Below, one piece after another: positions 1 to 8,629 of a stretch of 64,000 nt of DNA. The notes beneath the pieces were generated by a model, which was given only the letters and a program-made list of their open reading frames with translations, searched no databases and was not told the origin of the DNA. The position numbers and the translations under genes are program-made. The stretch comes from Austwickia chelonae NBRC 105200 (lineage in GTDB: Bacteria; Actinomycetota; Actinomycetes; Actinomycetales; Dermatophilaceae): positions 1 through 64,000 of the forward strand of contig NZ_BAGZ01000009.1 in assembly GCF_000298175.1 (NCBI RefSeq), written 5' to 3'. Numbering within the stretch: the first letter of the stretch is position 1; every line of letters begins with the position of its first letter.

Positions 1-114
1 GACCACATATGTCGAACACGCGCGACACGAACCTACCTGTTCAGAGGCCGCGCACACCCTTCAACTCCGAAAGATCTGATGTCTCAATGTCTTCGGCTGC
101 CAGAGGTACGGTGA

Positions 115-1185
115 TCACCGTTCGTACAAGCAGACCTGGGTCGCCTTGACCACCAAACGGACGGGAACACCTGGGCGGAGATCGAGCTCGACGACGGCGG
201 CCGCAGTGAGATCCGCCGACATCATGTCCCCGCCGGGCAGGGCCGCAGTCACCCGGGCGAGCGCGCCGCGCGGTTCGACGCCGGTCACGACGGCGGGCAG
301 GTGGTTGCGGGGGCTGCCGCCGGGGTCGACGAGGTGTACGCCGACAGCTGCGGGGGGGATGGTGGCCAGGGTTTCCCGGCCGACGTGCAGGGGGTGACCG
401 GTGGGCATCCCGGTGAGAGAGGTGCCGTCGAGGTCGATGCGGTCCGGTCCGGTGGCGATGCCGTGGAGCAGGTTCACGCCGACCAGGTCGGCGAGGAAGG
501 CGGTGCGGGGGCGGGTGAGGAGGTCGGTGACTTTCCCCTCGGCGGCGATGTGTCCTTCGTCGACGACGACGAGACGGTCGGCGAGGGCGAGGGCGTCGAT
601 GACGTCGTGGGTGACGAGGAGCGCGGTGCGTTCGGAGTCGGTGAGGATCTCCCGGAGGAGGGAGCGGGTGCTGGCGGCGACGGTGATGTCGAGCGCGGCC
701 ATCGGTTCGTCCAGGAGGAGCAGCCGCGGTTCGGTGGCGAGGGCGCGGGCGAGGGCGACGCGTTGCGCCTGACCGCCGGAGATCTGCCAGGTGCGCCGGT
801 CGGCGAGTGCGGCGCAGCCGACCTTGTCCAGGTGTGCGCGGGCGCGGGTGCGGGCGGGGGCTCGCCGGGTGCCGGTGGCGCGCAGTCCGAAGGCGACATT
901 GTCGAGGACGTCGAGGTGGTCGAAGAGGAGTGGCCGCTGGTCGAGCAGGGCGATCTGGCGTCGGTGGGTCGGCAGGTGCCGTTCCGGTCCGCTGACGAGG
1001 TCGCCGTCGATGTGGACGGTGCCGGTGGTCGGGCGGAGTTGTCCGGTGACGAGTCGGAGGAGTGAGGTCTTGCCGGCGCCGTTGGGGCCGACGACGGCGA
1101 CGGTGTCACCGCGTCGGACGTCCAGGTCGAGGTGGAGGTCGCGGTCGGTGAGTCGGGCGTGGACGGCGAGTGCCGGGGTGGTCAT
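115..1185 (-). CDS. modC: Molybdate ABC transporter ATP-binding protein ModC
   Basis: The 356-residue ATPase powers molybdate import on the cytoplasmic face of the ModB permease. Walker A is at residues 33-41 (GPNGAGKTS), the signature ISGGQ at 135-139, Walker B LLLLDEP at 155-161, and an H-loop LLVTHD follows near 190. The C-terminal third (about 250-350) is a TOBE-type oxyanion-binding domain, which separates ModC from generic importers. Its ATG overlaps the modB stop as ATGA, so it is translationally coupled as last gene of mopR-modA-modB-modC. The assignment rests on these motifs plus the ModA and ModB partners; sulfate or tungstate transport is the only realistic alternative. Confidence 0.93.
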   Translation of the reverse strand: MTTPALAVHARLTDRDLHLDLDVRRGDTVAVVGPNGAGKTSLLRLVTGQLRPTTGTVHIDGDLVSGPERHLPTHRRQIALLDQRPLLFDHLDVLDNVAFGLRATGTRRAPARTRARAHLDKVGCAALADRRTWQISGGQAQRVALARALATEPRLLLLDEPMAALDITVAASTRSLLREILTDSERTALLVTHDVIDALALADRLVVVDEGHIAAEGKVTDLLTRPRTAFLADLVGVNLLHGIATGPDRIDLDGTSLTGMPTGHPLHVGRETLATIPPAAVGVHLVDPGGSPRNHLPAVVTGVEPRGALARVTAALPGGDMMSADLTAAAVVELDLRPGVPVRLVVKATQVCLYER

Positions 1186-1997
1186 GGGGTAGTGGTCCTG
1201 GGGGTGAGGCGGGCGGCCCAGCCGGTGGCGGCGACGGTGGCGGCGGCGACGATGATGAGGACGAGGGCGAGGGCGAGGGCGGAGTCGGTGTCGCTCTCCC
1301 GTTGGAGGTAGATCTCCAGGGGGAGGGTGCGGGTGACGCCTTGGAGGGATCCGGCGAAGGTGAGGGTGGCGCCGAATTCGCCGAGGGATCGGGCGAAGGA
1401 CAGTGCGGTTCCGGAGGCGACGGCGGGCAGCATGGTGGGCCAGGTGATTCGGGTGAGCACGAAGGTGGGTGAGGCGCCGAGGGTGGCGGCGACGTCTTCC
1501 CGGTCGTGTCCGGCGGCGCGGAGTGCGCCTTCGACGGCGGTGACGAGGTAGGGCATGGCGACGAAGGTTTGGGCGAGGACGACGGCGAGGGTGGTGAAGC
1601 CGATTTCGATGCCCCAGGTGGACAGGGTGGTGCCGAGTAGGCCGCGTCGGCCGAGGGTGGTGAGCAGGGCGAGGCCGGCGACGACGGGTGGGAGCACCAT
1701 GGGCACGGTGACCAGGGTGCGGACGAGGGTGGTCCAGCGGTGGTGGGATCGGGAGAGCAGGAGTGCGAGGGGGAGGCCGAGGGCCAGGCAGAGGGTGGTG
1801 GAGGCGAGGCAGGTGGTCAGGCTGAGTCGGAGTGCGTCCAGGGAGGTCTGTGAGGTGAGCAGGTGGGGCACTCTTGCCCAGGGGATGCGGGTGGCGATGC
1901 CGGCCAGGGGGAGGGCGACGAAGGTGAGGGCGATGCCGCCGGGGAGCAGGAGCCAGCGGGGTAACGGCTGCCCGTGGGGGTGGGTCGTCGGGTTCAC
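1182..1997 (-). CDS. modB: Molybdate ABC transporter permease ModB
   Basis: This is a 271-residue inner-membrane permease with several hydrophobic segments and the binding-protein-dependent transport signature around EDVAATLGASPTF, the loop that docks ModC. The frame stays open far upstream, but that upstream part lies across modA in another frame. The real start is the GTG at 1995-1997, whose GTGA overlaps the modA stop codon; the product then begins with a short cytoplasmic tail and a first membrane helix. It ends in an ATGA overlap with modC. It forms the channel through which ModA-delivered molybdate passes. Confidence 0.92.
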   Translation of the reverse strand: MNPTTHPHGQPLPRWLLLPGGIALTFVALPLAGIATRIPWARVPHLLTSQTSLDALRLSLTTCLASTTLCLALGLPLALLLSRSHHRWTTLVRTLVTVPMVLPPVVAGLALLTTLGRRGLLGTTLSTWGIEIGFTTLAVVLAQTFVAMPYLVTAVEGALRAAGHDREDVAATLGASPTFVLTRITWPTMLPAVASGTALSFARSLGEFGATLTFAGSLQGVTRTLPLEIYLQRESDTDSALALALVLIIVAAATVAATGWAARLTPRTTTP

Positions 1998-2749
1998 GGC
2001 GTGGTGAAGCCGTGTCTGGCGAGGATCTGGCGTCCTTTGTCGGAGAGGACGGCGGCGATGAAGGCTTTTCCGGTGCCTTCGTGGTCGGCGTCTTTCACCA
2101 GGGTGATGGGGTATCGGTTGACGACCTTGTCCGAGCCGGGGACGGCGATCGTGCGGACTTTGTCGCCGGAGGCCTTGGCGTCGGTGGCGTAGACGATCCC
2201 GGCGTCGGCTTCGCCGGATTCGACCTTGCCGCGGACGTCGGTGACCTTGGTCTCTTCGGAGACGGGTTGCAGGGTGAGGCCGAGGTTTTCGGCGAGGGTC
2301 CTGGTGGCATTGCCGCAGGGGACGCCGGCGGCGCAGGTCACGAGTTTCTTCCCGGTGAGTGAGGCGTCGAGGCCGGTGATCTGTCCGGGGTCGTCCTTGG
2401 GGGTGATGAGGACGAGGATGTTGCCGGCGAAGACTTTCGGGTCGCCGGCGGTGACTTTCTTCTCCTGGGCCTTGTCCATGTTCTTGGTGTCGGCGGTGGC
2501 GAGGACGTCGGCTCTGGCTCCGCCGGCGAGTTGGTCGACGAGGCTGTTGGAGCCGTCGTAGTTGAAGGTGACCTTCAGGTCGGGGTGTTCTCGGGCGATC
2601 TCGGTGAAGGCGCCTTTGAGGGAGGCTGCGGCGAAGACGGTGACCGGTCCGGTGGGGGCGTTCTTGTTCTGGGTGGTGGCGGTGGCGCAGCCGGTGAGGA
2701 GGACGGTGAGGGCCAGTGCTGCGGGGGTGGCGCGGCGGATGTTTTTCAT
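1994..2749 (-). CDS. modA: Molybdate-binding lipoprotein ModA
   Basis: This 251-residue extracellular substrate-binding protein starts with a basic n-region, a hydrophobic helix and the lipobox LLTGC (Cys21), so it should be lipid-anchored outside the membrane. The mature part shows the ModA fold: VFAAASLKGAF near the start supplies the serine ligand region, and YDGSNSLVDQL and the ADAGIVYATDA stretch are typical of the family. The ATG at 2749 overlaps the mopR stop as ATGA. It captures molybdate, or possibly tungstate, and hands it to ModBC. Confidence 0.94.
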   Translation of the reverse strand: MKNIRRATPAALALTVLLTGCATATTQNKNAPTGPVTVFAAASLKGAFTEIAREHPDLKVTFNYDGSNSLVDQLAGGARADVLATADTKNMDKAQEKKVTAGDPKVFAGNILVLITPKDDPGQITGLDASLTGKKLVTCAAGVPCGNATRTLAENLGLTLQPVSEETKVTDVRGKVESGEADAGIVYATDAKASGDKVRTIAVPGSDKVVNRYPITLVKDADHEGTGKAFIAAVLSDKGRQILARHGFTTP

Positions 2750-3150
2750 GCGGTGGCTCCGGGGGTTTCCAGGATGACGTTGGTGGCTTTGACGACGGCG
2801 GTGGCGACGGCACCGATGTGCAGGTCCATCTCGTGGACGGCTTCGGTGGAGATGAGGGAGACGACGCGGTAGGGGCCGCATTGCAGTTCGACCTGCGACA
2901 TGACGGTGTCGGAGGTGATGGAGGTGATCAGGCCGGTGAAGTGGTTGCGGGCGGAGGCTGTGCGTTGCCCGGTGTCGATGTCGGTGCGGTGGAGTTCCTG
3001 GGCGAGGCCGGCGAGGTCGGCGCCGTCGACGGTTTTGCGTCCGGAGGTGTCCTTGGTCGCGGAGATGCGTCCGGCGTCGATCCAGCGGCGGAGGGTGTCG
3101 TCGCTGACCCCGAGAAGATCAGCGGCTTCTTTGATCCGTATCTGCGTCAC
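2746..3150 (-). CDS. MopR-type molybdate-responsive regulator (HTH + TOBE)
   Basis: The 134-residue protein has an N-terminal MerR/excisionase-like helix-turn-helix (IKEAADLLGVSDDTLRRWIDAGR, residues about 6-28) and a C-terminal molybdopterin/TOBE domain (RNHFTGLITSITSDTVMSQVELQC onward). It resembles a one-domain ModE: DNA reading plus oxyanion sensing in one chain. I placed the start at the GTG at 3148-3150 because homologues begin with xTQIRIxEAAxLLGVSDDT; an upstream ATG would add 29 residues encoded by hairpin DNA. It is first in the mod operon, and the inverted repeat at 3176-3200 just upstream is a candidate autoregulatory site. Confidence 0.85.
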   Translation of the reverse strand: MTQIRIKEAADLLGVSDDTLRRWIDAGRISATKDTSGRKTVDGADLAGLAQELHRTDIDTGQRTASARNHFTGLITSITSDTVMSQVELQCGPYRVVSLISTEAVHEMDLHIGAVATAVVKATNVILETPGATA

Positions 3151-3175
3151 AAAACAAGGATTCTGCCTGAAGAAG

Positions 3176-3200
3176 CGGAGAAAAGCCTGGTCTTTCTCCG
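3176..3200 (-). promoter_or_regulatory. Inverted repeat upstream of mopR, candidate Mo-operator
   Basis: CGGAGAAA (3176-3183) and TTTCTCCG (3193-3200) form a perfect 8-bp inverted repeat with a 9-base spacer, 26 bases upstream of the mopR GTG. Position and symmetry suit an operator for MopR itself. It could also act as a hairpin in the leader RNA. No binding data can be read from sequence alone. Confidence 0.45.
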
Positions 3201-3204
3201 TATA

Positions 3205-3251
3205 CGGCGGAGCGGTCGACGCCCTGGGTGAGGGCATCGACCGCTCCGCCG
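3205..3251 (-). terminator. 20-bp hairpin after the katE-like catalase
   Basis: Arms 3205-3224 and 3232-3251 match over 20 positions with a single C/A mismatch and a 7-base loop. Read as minus-strand RNA that mismatch becomes a G-U pair, so the stem is complete only in the catalase direction. It lies 67 bases past the catalase stop. There is no U-tract, so it would be an L-shaped or processing-type terminator as is common in actinobacteria. Confidence 0.6.
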
Positions 3252-3317
3252 CATCGGATGTTCAACGAATCATGCAGCAGCCGAAGGAAAGAGAGGAGTC
3301 CTTCACCCGCCGAAGAC

Positions 3318-5402
3318 TCAAGGGGACACCTCTCGTTCCCAGTGGCGGAGCCCGGCCAACCTCCGGACGAACTCCTCCGGCGCCAGGACATCCAGATCGA
3401 GGAGGCCCTCGTCCATCCGGTCCGCGACACCGGCGGACACCAACAACGGACGTGCCGCCTCCGTGTACCCGATGAACTTGTGGTGGGCGAAGGCGTCACT
3501 GACGAAATCGCGGGCGCTGGACTTCGCGGCCATTCCGCCGACACTGCCCGCCCCCGGCAGCAATGCCACCGCGTCGTACAACACCGACGGCGCACCCTCG
3601 AGCAGCTGCTCCACGACGAGCGTACTGCCGTCACTCAACGACACCCGACCGCCGACCGGGGCGATGACCTGCACGGTGGCACCCTCCGCCTCGACCGCAC
3701 TCTTCACCCCGAGCACCGTCCGAGCCTCCGCCCCCTCACCGGTCAACAGGCCGAGACGACGACCGGCGAAACTGGACGGACCGTTCTTGAGGATGCTCAA
3801 CGAGTCCGAGGGCGGCAGGTCCGTCCGTGGCGGGACGGCGGCCGGCGCAGGATCGGGCAAAGGCAACCCCAGCCCGGCCGCGACCCGCGAGGCCAACTCG
3901 TCGTCCACCTGCCGCAGGTGAGCGACGATCCGCTGCCGGACGGCCTCGACCTCGCACTTGCCCAGTTCGAAGGTGTAGGCGTCGACGATATGGGCCTGCT
4001 CCACAGCGGTCTGGCTGATCCAGAACTGCCGGGCCTGACTGTAGTGATCGGCGAAGGTCGGCGAACGGTGACGGACCCGAGGGCCTGCTTCGTCTGCCGG
4101 ATACGAGGTGAAACCGGTCGCGGCGTCGGCCCGCGGCCCCCGCTGCTCCCCGTCCCACCCGTTGGGCTCGTAATTGGCGCGCCCGACAGGGACGGTGGGT
4201 TGCATATGGCCGTCACGTTGGAAGTGCACCACCGGGCAACGAGGCGCATTGACGGGCAGATGGGTGAAGTTGGTGCTGCCCAGGCGGCTCAGCTGGGTGT
4301 CCAGATAGGAGAAATTGCGCCCTTGGAGGAGAGGGTCGTCGCTGAAATCGATGCCGGGGACGATGTTCTGCGTGCAGAAAGCCACCTGCTCGGTCTGGGC
4401 GAAGTCGTTGTCGACCACTTCGTCGAGAGTGAGCCGGCCGATGACCCGCAGAGGCACCTGCTCCTCGGGGATGATCTTCGTCGGATCGAGCACGTCGAAC
4501 TCGAAATGTTCCGCGAAGTCGTCGTCGAAGACCTGAACGGCGAGATCCCAGGAGGGCGGGCTTCCCGAGGTGATCGCATCCCACAGGTCGCGCCGGTGGA
4601 AGTCCGGGTCGGCGCCGTTGATCTTGACCGCTTCGTTCCACAACACCGATTGCAGCCCCTGGGCGGGCTTCCAATGGAATTTGACGAACCGGCTTCCGCC
4701 GGCGGCATCGACGAACCGGAAGGTATGCACCCCGAAACCTTCCATGAAACGGAAAGACCGGGGAATCGCCCGGTCCGACATCTGCCACAGGGTCATATGA
4801 ATCGCCTCCGGGGTGAAGGAGACGAAGTCCCAGAAATTGTCATGAGCAGACTGGGCCTGGGGGAAGGCCCGGTCCGGCGCTTCCTTCACGGAATGAACCA
4901 GGTCCGGAAATTTAATGGCGTCCTGGATGAAGAAGACCGGAATATTGTTGCCGACAATATCCCAGTTACCTTGACGGGTGTAGAGCTTGACGGCAAAACC
5001 TCGTACATCCCTCGCCAGGTCGAAGGATCCCTTGTTGCCCGCCACGGTGGAGAATCGGACGAAGGCCTCGGTCTTCTCACCTACCCGCTGAAAGATATCA
5101 GCGCAGGTGAGATCGCCGAGGGAGGCCAGCGTCTCGAAGGTCCCCCGGGCGCCGTACCCCCGGGCGTGGACGACCCTCTCCGGGATACGTTCGTGATCGA
5201 AATGGAAAATCTTGTCCCTGAGTACAAAATCTTCCAACAGGGTCGGCCCGGAAGATCCTACCCGGAGAGAATTCTGGTCATCGGAGATCGGCGCACCCTG
5301 GGCCGTGGTCATCACCAGCCCGCCCTGTGCGGGTTGATGTATTTCCCCACCATGTCCCTGGACCGTTTTCCCTGCAGCCGCCCTCGTCGGGTCGTCAGAC
5401 AT
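3318..5402 (-). CDS. katE: Large-subunit (clade 2) catalase, KatE/HPII type
   Basis: This 694-residue monofunctional haem catalase breaks down hydrogen peroxide in the cytoplasm. The catalytic His is at 79 ([10 protein letters not shown]), the distal Asn at 152-153 ([11 protein letters not shown]), and the proximal Tyr lies in [12 protein letters not shown]. The roughly 170 residues after the catalase core form the DJ-1/PfpI-like (class I amidotransferase fold) domain that marks large-subunit catalases; it begins near [11 protein letters not shown]. Length matches the family (about 690-750). It is one of two catalases in the window and the strand-opposite neighbour of a Rho-N/SAP-tailed small protein. 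Confidence 0.95.
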   Translation of the reverse strand: MSDDPTRAAAGKTVQGHGGEIHQPAQGGLVMTTAQGAPISDDQNSLRVGSSGPTLLEDFVLRDKIFHFDHERIPERVVHARGYGARGTFETLASLGDLTCADIFQRVGEKTEAFVRFSTVAGNKGSFDLARDVRGFAVKLYTRQGNWDIVGNNIPVFFIQDAIKFPDLVHSVKEAPDRAFPQAQSAHDNFWDFVSFTPEAIHMTLWQMSDRAIPRSFRFMEGFGVHTFRFVDAAGGSRFVKFHWKPAQGLQSVLWNEAVKINGADPDFHRRDLWDAITSGSPPSWDLAVQVFDDDFAEHFEFDVLDPTKIIPEEQVPLRVIGRLTLDEVVDNDFAQTEQVAFCTQNIVPGIDFSDDPLLQGRNFSYLDTQLSRLGSTNFTHLPVNAPRCPVVHFQRDGHMQPTVPVGRANYEPNGWDGEQRGPRADAATGFTSYPADEAGPRVRHRSPTFADHYSQARQFWISQTAVEQAHIVDAYTFELGKCEVEAVRQRIVAHLRQVDDELASRVAAGLGLPLPDPAPAAVPPRTDLPPSDSLSILKNGPSSFAGRRLGLLTGEGAEARTVLGVKSAVEAEGATVQVIAPVGGRVSLSDGSTLVVEQLLEGAPSVLYDAVALLPGAGSVGGMAAKSSARDFVSDAFAHHKFIGYTEAARPLLVSAGVADRMDEGLLDLDVLAPEEFVRRLAGLRHWEREVSP

Positions 5403-5580
5403 TTCTTCACCTCTTCAACATCGGTCGATGGTCTCAGCTGAGCTCTTCCCCTTTGCCCCGGGCACAAACTTCTTCGGGCCCTTCGGAAATGAGAACTAAC
5501 GCACCGTTTCACCCCCGACCGACCTGGGTAGCCACCCGGGTGAACACCTGTGGACGATGGAGACCAGCGGAGGAGGAGTC

Positions 5581-5910
5581 ATGCCGCAGAAATCCTGGAG
5601 CGCCAAACGTGAGCGCCAGTACGACCACATCAAGGACAGCTTGGAAGACCGGGGACACGACGAGGACGAAGCCGAGGAGATCGCCGCCCGTACGGTCAAC
5701 AAGGAACGCGCCCGCGCCGGGGAGACCCGCACGGCGAGTCGCACTTCCGTCAAGGACATCTCGTCGGGCCGACGCGGCGGGAAACGCTCCCATCGAGGTG
5801 AAGGCGGACGCACCCGCGACCAGCTCTACGAAGAGGCCCGGCGTCGCGGCATACGCGGCCGTTCCCGGATGACGAAGGCCGAACTGGAGAAAGCCGTGGG
5901 TCGACGCTGA
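5581..5910 (+). CDS. Small basic protein with Rho-N/SAP-like tail ('plasmid stabilization' family)
   Basis: The 109-residue, highly charged protein begins MPQKSWSAKRERQYDHIK after a strong GGAGGAGG ribosome site. The N-terminal half (to about residue 40) contains the conserved EERAxEIAARTVNKxRARAGE-like block seen in proteins labelled plasmid stabilization or ChaB-like. Residues about 73-109 (RTRDQLYEEARRRGIRGRSRMTKAELEKA) look like a Rho N-terminal/SAP helix-extension-helix nucleic-acid-binding unit. The role is unknown; DNA or RNA binding is inferred. It stands alone between the catalase and the decarboxylase operon. Confidence 0.8.
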   Translation: MPQKSWSAKRERQYDHIKDSLEDRGHDEDEAEEIAARTVNKERARAGETRTASRTSVKDISSGRRGGKRSHRGEGGRTRDQLYEEARRRGIRGRSRMTKAELEKAVGRR

Positions 5911-6047
5911 GAGCCCCCGGCCCCTACAAGTGGTCCATACAAGAGGCTCATGCAAGAAACTTCTTGGACAACAAGGAACTTCCCCACAGATCGCCCCTCC
6001 GGGTCCTAGGCTGACAGCGCACTCTCCCCCAGCCGAGGACGACGACG

Positions 6048-7592
6048 ATGTCCGATCAACTCGCCCGTTTGCGCGCCCTGCGCGAGCACGCCCTGGAAGG
6101 TGGCGGCCCCGACCGGGTCGCCGCCCAGCACGCCCGGGGCAAGCTCACCGCCCGGGAGCGCCTGGCGTTCCTGCTCGACGAAGCGTCCTTCCAGGAGCTG
6201 GGCGCCCTGGCGACCCACGCCGTCACCGACTTCGGCATGGAGAAGCACCGATATCCCGGTGACGGCATCATCACCGGTTTCGGCAAGGTCAACGGGCGCA
6301 GGATCGCCGTCTTCGCCCAGGACTTCACCGTGCTCGGCGGTTCGTTCTCCGAGGTGCAGTCGAACAAGATCAGCCGTATCCAAGACCTGGCCCTGGCGGC
6401 AGGCATCCCCCTGATCGGTTTGAACGACTCCGGGGGCGCGCGGGTCCAGGAAGGAGTGCGCTCACTGGCGGCGTACGGCGAGGTCTTCGTCCGGAATGTC
6501 TCCGCGTCCGGGGTGATCCCGCAGATCAGCGTCATCATGGGACCGTGCGCCGGCGGCGCGGTGTACTCCCCGGCGCTGACGGATCTGACGATCATGGTCG
6601 ACGGCACCGCGAATATGTTCCTGACCGGTCCGGAGATCATCCGCCAGGTCACCGGCGAGGAGGTCACCGCCGAGGAGCTCGGCGGCGCAAGCGTCCACGC
6701 GGCCCGCAGCGGAGTGGCCCAGTTCGTCGCGGCCGACGAACAGTCCGCGCTGCAGCTGGTGAAGGCGCTGCTGGCCTATCTTCCGCAGAACACTCACGAG
6801 GACCCGCCCGTCCTGTCCGCCCACGACGACCCCGACCGGATGGACGAGATGCTGAACTCGATCGTCCCGGCGGAGGACAATGCGCCCTACGACATGGTCG
6901 ACGTCCTGGGCCGGATCTTCGACCGCGGATCGTTGTTGCAGGTCGGGGAGTTCTTCGCCGCGAATGCGATCACGGCTTTCGCCCGCCTCGACGGGCAGAG
7001 CGTCGGCATCGTCGCGAACCAACCGTCGGTGATGTCGGGCTGCCTGGACATCGATTCGAGCGACAAGATCAGCCGGTTCATCAGGTTGTGCGATGTGTAC
7101 AACATCCCGGTGATCACCTTCGTGGACTGCCCGGGATATCTGCCGGGCGTCCAGCAGGAGTACGACGGGGTGATCCGGCACGGCGCGAAGATCATCTACG
7201 CCTACTGCCAGGCCACGGTGCCGAAGATCTCCGTCGTGGTCCGCAAAGCGATCGGCGGCAGCTACGTGGCCTTGTCGAGCAAACAGATGAACAACGACGT
7301 CGCCTTCGCCTGGCCGTCGGCACAGATCGCGGTGATGGGCGCCGAGGGTGCCGCCCGGCTGTTGCATCGGCGCACGATCGACACCGCCCCGGACCCGGCC
7401 GCCGAGGAGGCCCGTTTCGTCGCCGACTACCGGGAGAAGTTCTTCAACCCGTACCGGGCGGCCGACGTCGGACAGATCGACGAGGTCATCGAACCCGCAG
7501 AGACCCGCCCCCGGTTGATCCGAGCCCTGGAGGTGCTGAACACCAAGGTCACCCAGCCCGTGCCGAAGAAGCACGGACTCTTCCCGGTATAG
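6048..7592 (+). CDS. mmdA: Methylmalonyl-CoA decarboxylase carboxyltransferase (alpha) subunit
   Basis: The 514-residue crotonase-fold carboxyltransferase has the two-domain layout of the acyl-CoA carboxylase beta family, with GGARVQEGV and GPCAGGAVYSPAL in the N-terminal half and the GGSYVALSSKQM block in the C-terminal half that forms the second oxyanion hole. By homology alone it could be propionyl-CoA carboxylase beta. The three genes that follow (OadG-like, biotin carrier, OadB-like) show it belongs to the membrane decarboxylase, where it moves CO2 from methylmalonyl-CoA to biotin. Its length matches Veillonella-type MmdA (about 510) rather than glutaconyl-CoA decarboxylase (about 580). 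It is the first gene of a tightly packed operon. Confidence 0.88.
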   Translation: MSDQLARLRALREHALEGGGPDRVAAQHARGKLTARERLAFLLDEASFQELGALATHAVTDFGMEKHRYPGDGIITGFGKVNGRRIAVFAQDFTVLGGSFSEVQSNKISRIQDLALAAGIPLIGLNDSGGARVQEGVRSLAAYGEVFVRNVSASGVIPQISVIMGPCAGGAVYSPALTDLTIMVDGTANMFLTGPEIIRQVTGEEVTAEELGGASVHAARSGVAQFVAADEQSALQLVKALLAYLPQNTHEDPPVLSAHDDPDRMDEMLNSIVPAEDNAPYDMVDVLGRIFDRGSLLQVGEFFAANAITAFARLDGQSVGIVANQPSVMSGCLDIDSSDKISRFIRLCDVYNIPVITFVDCPGYLPGVQQEYDGVIRHGAKIIYAYCQATVPKISVVVRKAIGGSYVALSSKQMNNDVAFAWPSAQIAVMGAEGAARLLHRRTIDTAPDPAAEEARFVADYREKFFNPYRAADVGQIDEVIEPAETRPRLIRALEVLNTKVTQPVPKKHGLFPV

Positions 7593-7601
7593 GGGGTAGC
7601 G

Positions 7602-8072
7602 ATGTCCGAACTGGGGTGGGGCCTGCAGATGACCGTGGCGGGCATGGGGACGGTCTTTGCCCTGCTGATCGCGTTGATGGGCCTGTTGTTGCTGATCGGC
7701 CGGTTGGACGGGCCGCCTGCTCCTGCGCCTCCCGCCGAGGGCGCGAACGCCGGGTCCGTCCCACCCGGCCCTGCCGAGACCGAGACCCTCGCCGGACGGA
7801 ATGCGGCGGAGACGAGAACCTCTCCTGCTGAGAGAGCTCCCGCGGAGGAGGAGCCGGCAGGCACACCACCACCCACCGTGCGGGTCCTGGCCGACGGACT
7901 GACCGACGAGATGATCGCCGCGATCACGGTCGCCGTCCTGAGCCATCGTGACCTGCGCCGCAGGGAGGCCGGACCGGAGATGCGGAGACACGCCCCGGGA
8001 AGCCACCTGTACGCGAGCCGGTGGGTCTCCATCGGTCGTTCCCGACAGATCCAGTCCTGGCGACGGAAGTGA
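7602..8072 (+). CDS. mmdD: Decarboxylase small membrane subunit (OadG/MmdD-like)
   Basis: The 156-residue protein has one N-terminal membrane helix (about residues 8-36), a long Pro/Ala/Glu-rich linker (about 40-95) and a short conserved C-terminal block TDEMIAAITVAV...ASRWVSIGRSRQ. This is the layout of OadG/MmdD subunits, which hold the soluble carboxyltransferase and biotin carrier to the membrane pump. It starts 9 bases after mmdA and ends 5 bases before the biotin carrier. The fold is poorly conserved, so the call rests on topology, tail motif and operon position. Confidence 0.8.
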   Translation: MSELGWGLQMTVAGMGTVFALLIALMGLLLLIGRLDGPPAPAPPAEGANAGSVPPGPAETETLAGRNAAETRTSPAERAPAEEEPAGTPPPTVRVLADGLTDEMIAAITVAVLSHRDLRRREAGPEMRRHAPGSHLYASRWVSIGRSRQIQSWRRK

Positions 8073-8077
8073 GCAGC

Positions 8078-8626
8078 ATGCACCGTTACACGATCACGGT
8101 CGGTGACCACTCGTATGTCATCGATGTCGACCACCGGTCGGCGGACCGCTTCCAGGTGCAGGTAGAGGGCCGGATCATCGAGGTGCAGGTCGACGACCAT
8201 CAGGGGCCCGCCAAAGGGACGGTCACCCCGTCGGTGCAGGTCAGATCGCCCAGTGCGGAGGATGTCCCGGTCGGTTCGACGGCATCGGCCGCTGCCGCGC
8301 CGGTGTCCGGTGCTCCGGTGACCGGCCCCGCAGTGACCGGCCCGCCGCCACCGCCGAGACCCGCCTCTCCGTCCGCGCCGCCTCCCCCCGCCCGGCCCGC
8401 CGGCGGCACCGATCTGATGACGGCGCCGATGCCGGGCGTGATCCTCACCGTGGAAGCTCCCGTCGGGTCGACGGTCTCCCGGGGCGACACCGTCCTGGTC
8501 CTGGAGGCGATGAAGATGAAGAACGCCCTGAAGGCACCCCGGGACGGAGTCGTGGCCGAGGTCATGGTCACGGCCGGTCAACAGGTCAAGTACGGCGAGG
8601 CGCTCGCCCGGCTCGGGAACGGCTGA
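8078..8626 (+). CDS. mmdC: Biotin carboxyl carrier subunit (MmdC)
   Basis: The 182-residue carrier has an N-terminal region MHRYTITVGDHSY, a flexible Ala/Pro linker (about 65-110) and a C-terminal biotinyl domain with the motif EAMKMKN; Lys146 is the biotinylation site. It shuttles carboxybiotin from MmdA to the MmdB pump. I chose the ATG at 8078 (spaced 5 bases from mmdD) over an in-frame start 19 codons upstream because homologues begin with this strand and the longer form would lie inside mmdD. Confidence 0.92.
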   Translation: MHRYTITVGDHSYVIDVDHRSADRFQVQVEGRIIEVQVDDHQGPAKGTVTPSVQVRSPSAEDVPVGSTASAAAAPVSGAPVTGPAVTGPPPPPRPASPSAPPPPARPAGGTDLMTAPMPGVILTVEAPVGSTVSRGDTVLVLEAMKMKNALKAPRDGVVAEVMVTAGQQVKYGEALARLGNG

Positions 8627-8629
8627 GGC

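Noticed and set aside
1-114. Short stretch left of modC
   Set aside because: No gene, RNA or terminator structure could be supported in these bases.
1998-2813. N-terminal extension of modB reading through modA
   Set aside because: Pro/Arg-rich sequence in the wrong frame of modA; GTG at 1997 with a GTGA overlap gives a normal permease length.
3228-5441. 737-codon plus-strand frame over the large catalase
   Set aside because: The minus strand encodes a complete catalase with His, Asn and Tyr in place; the plus frame has no recognisable motif.
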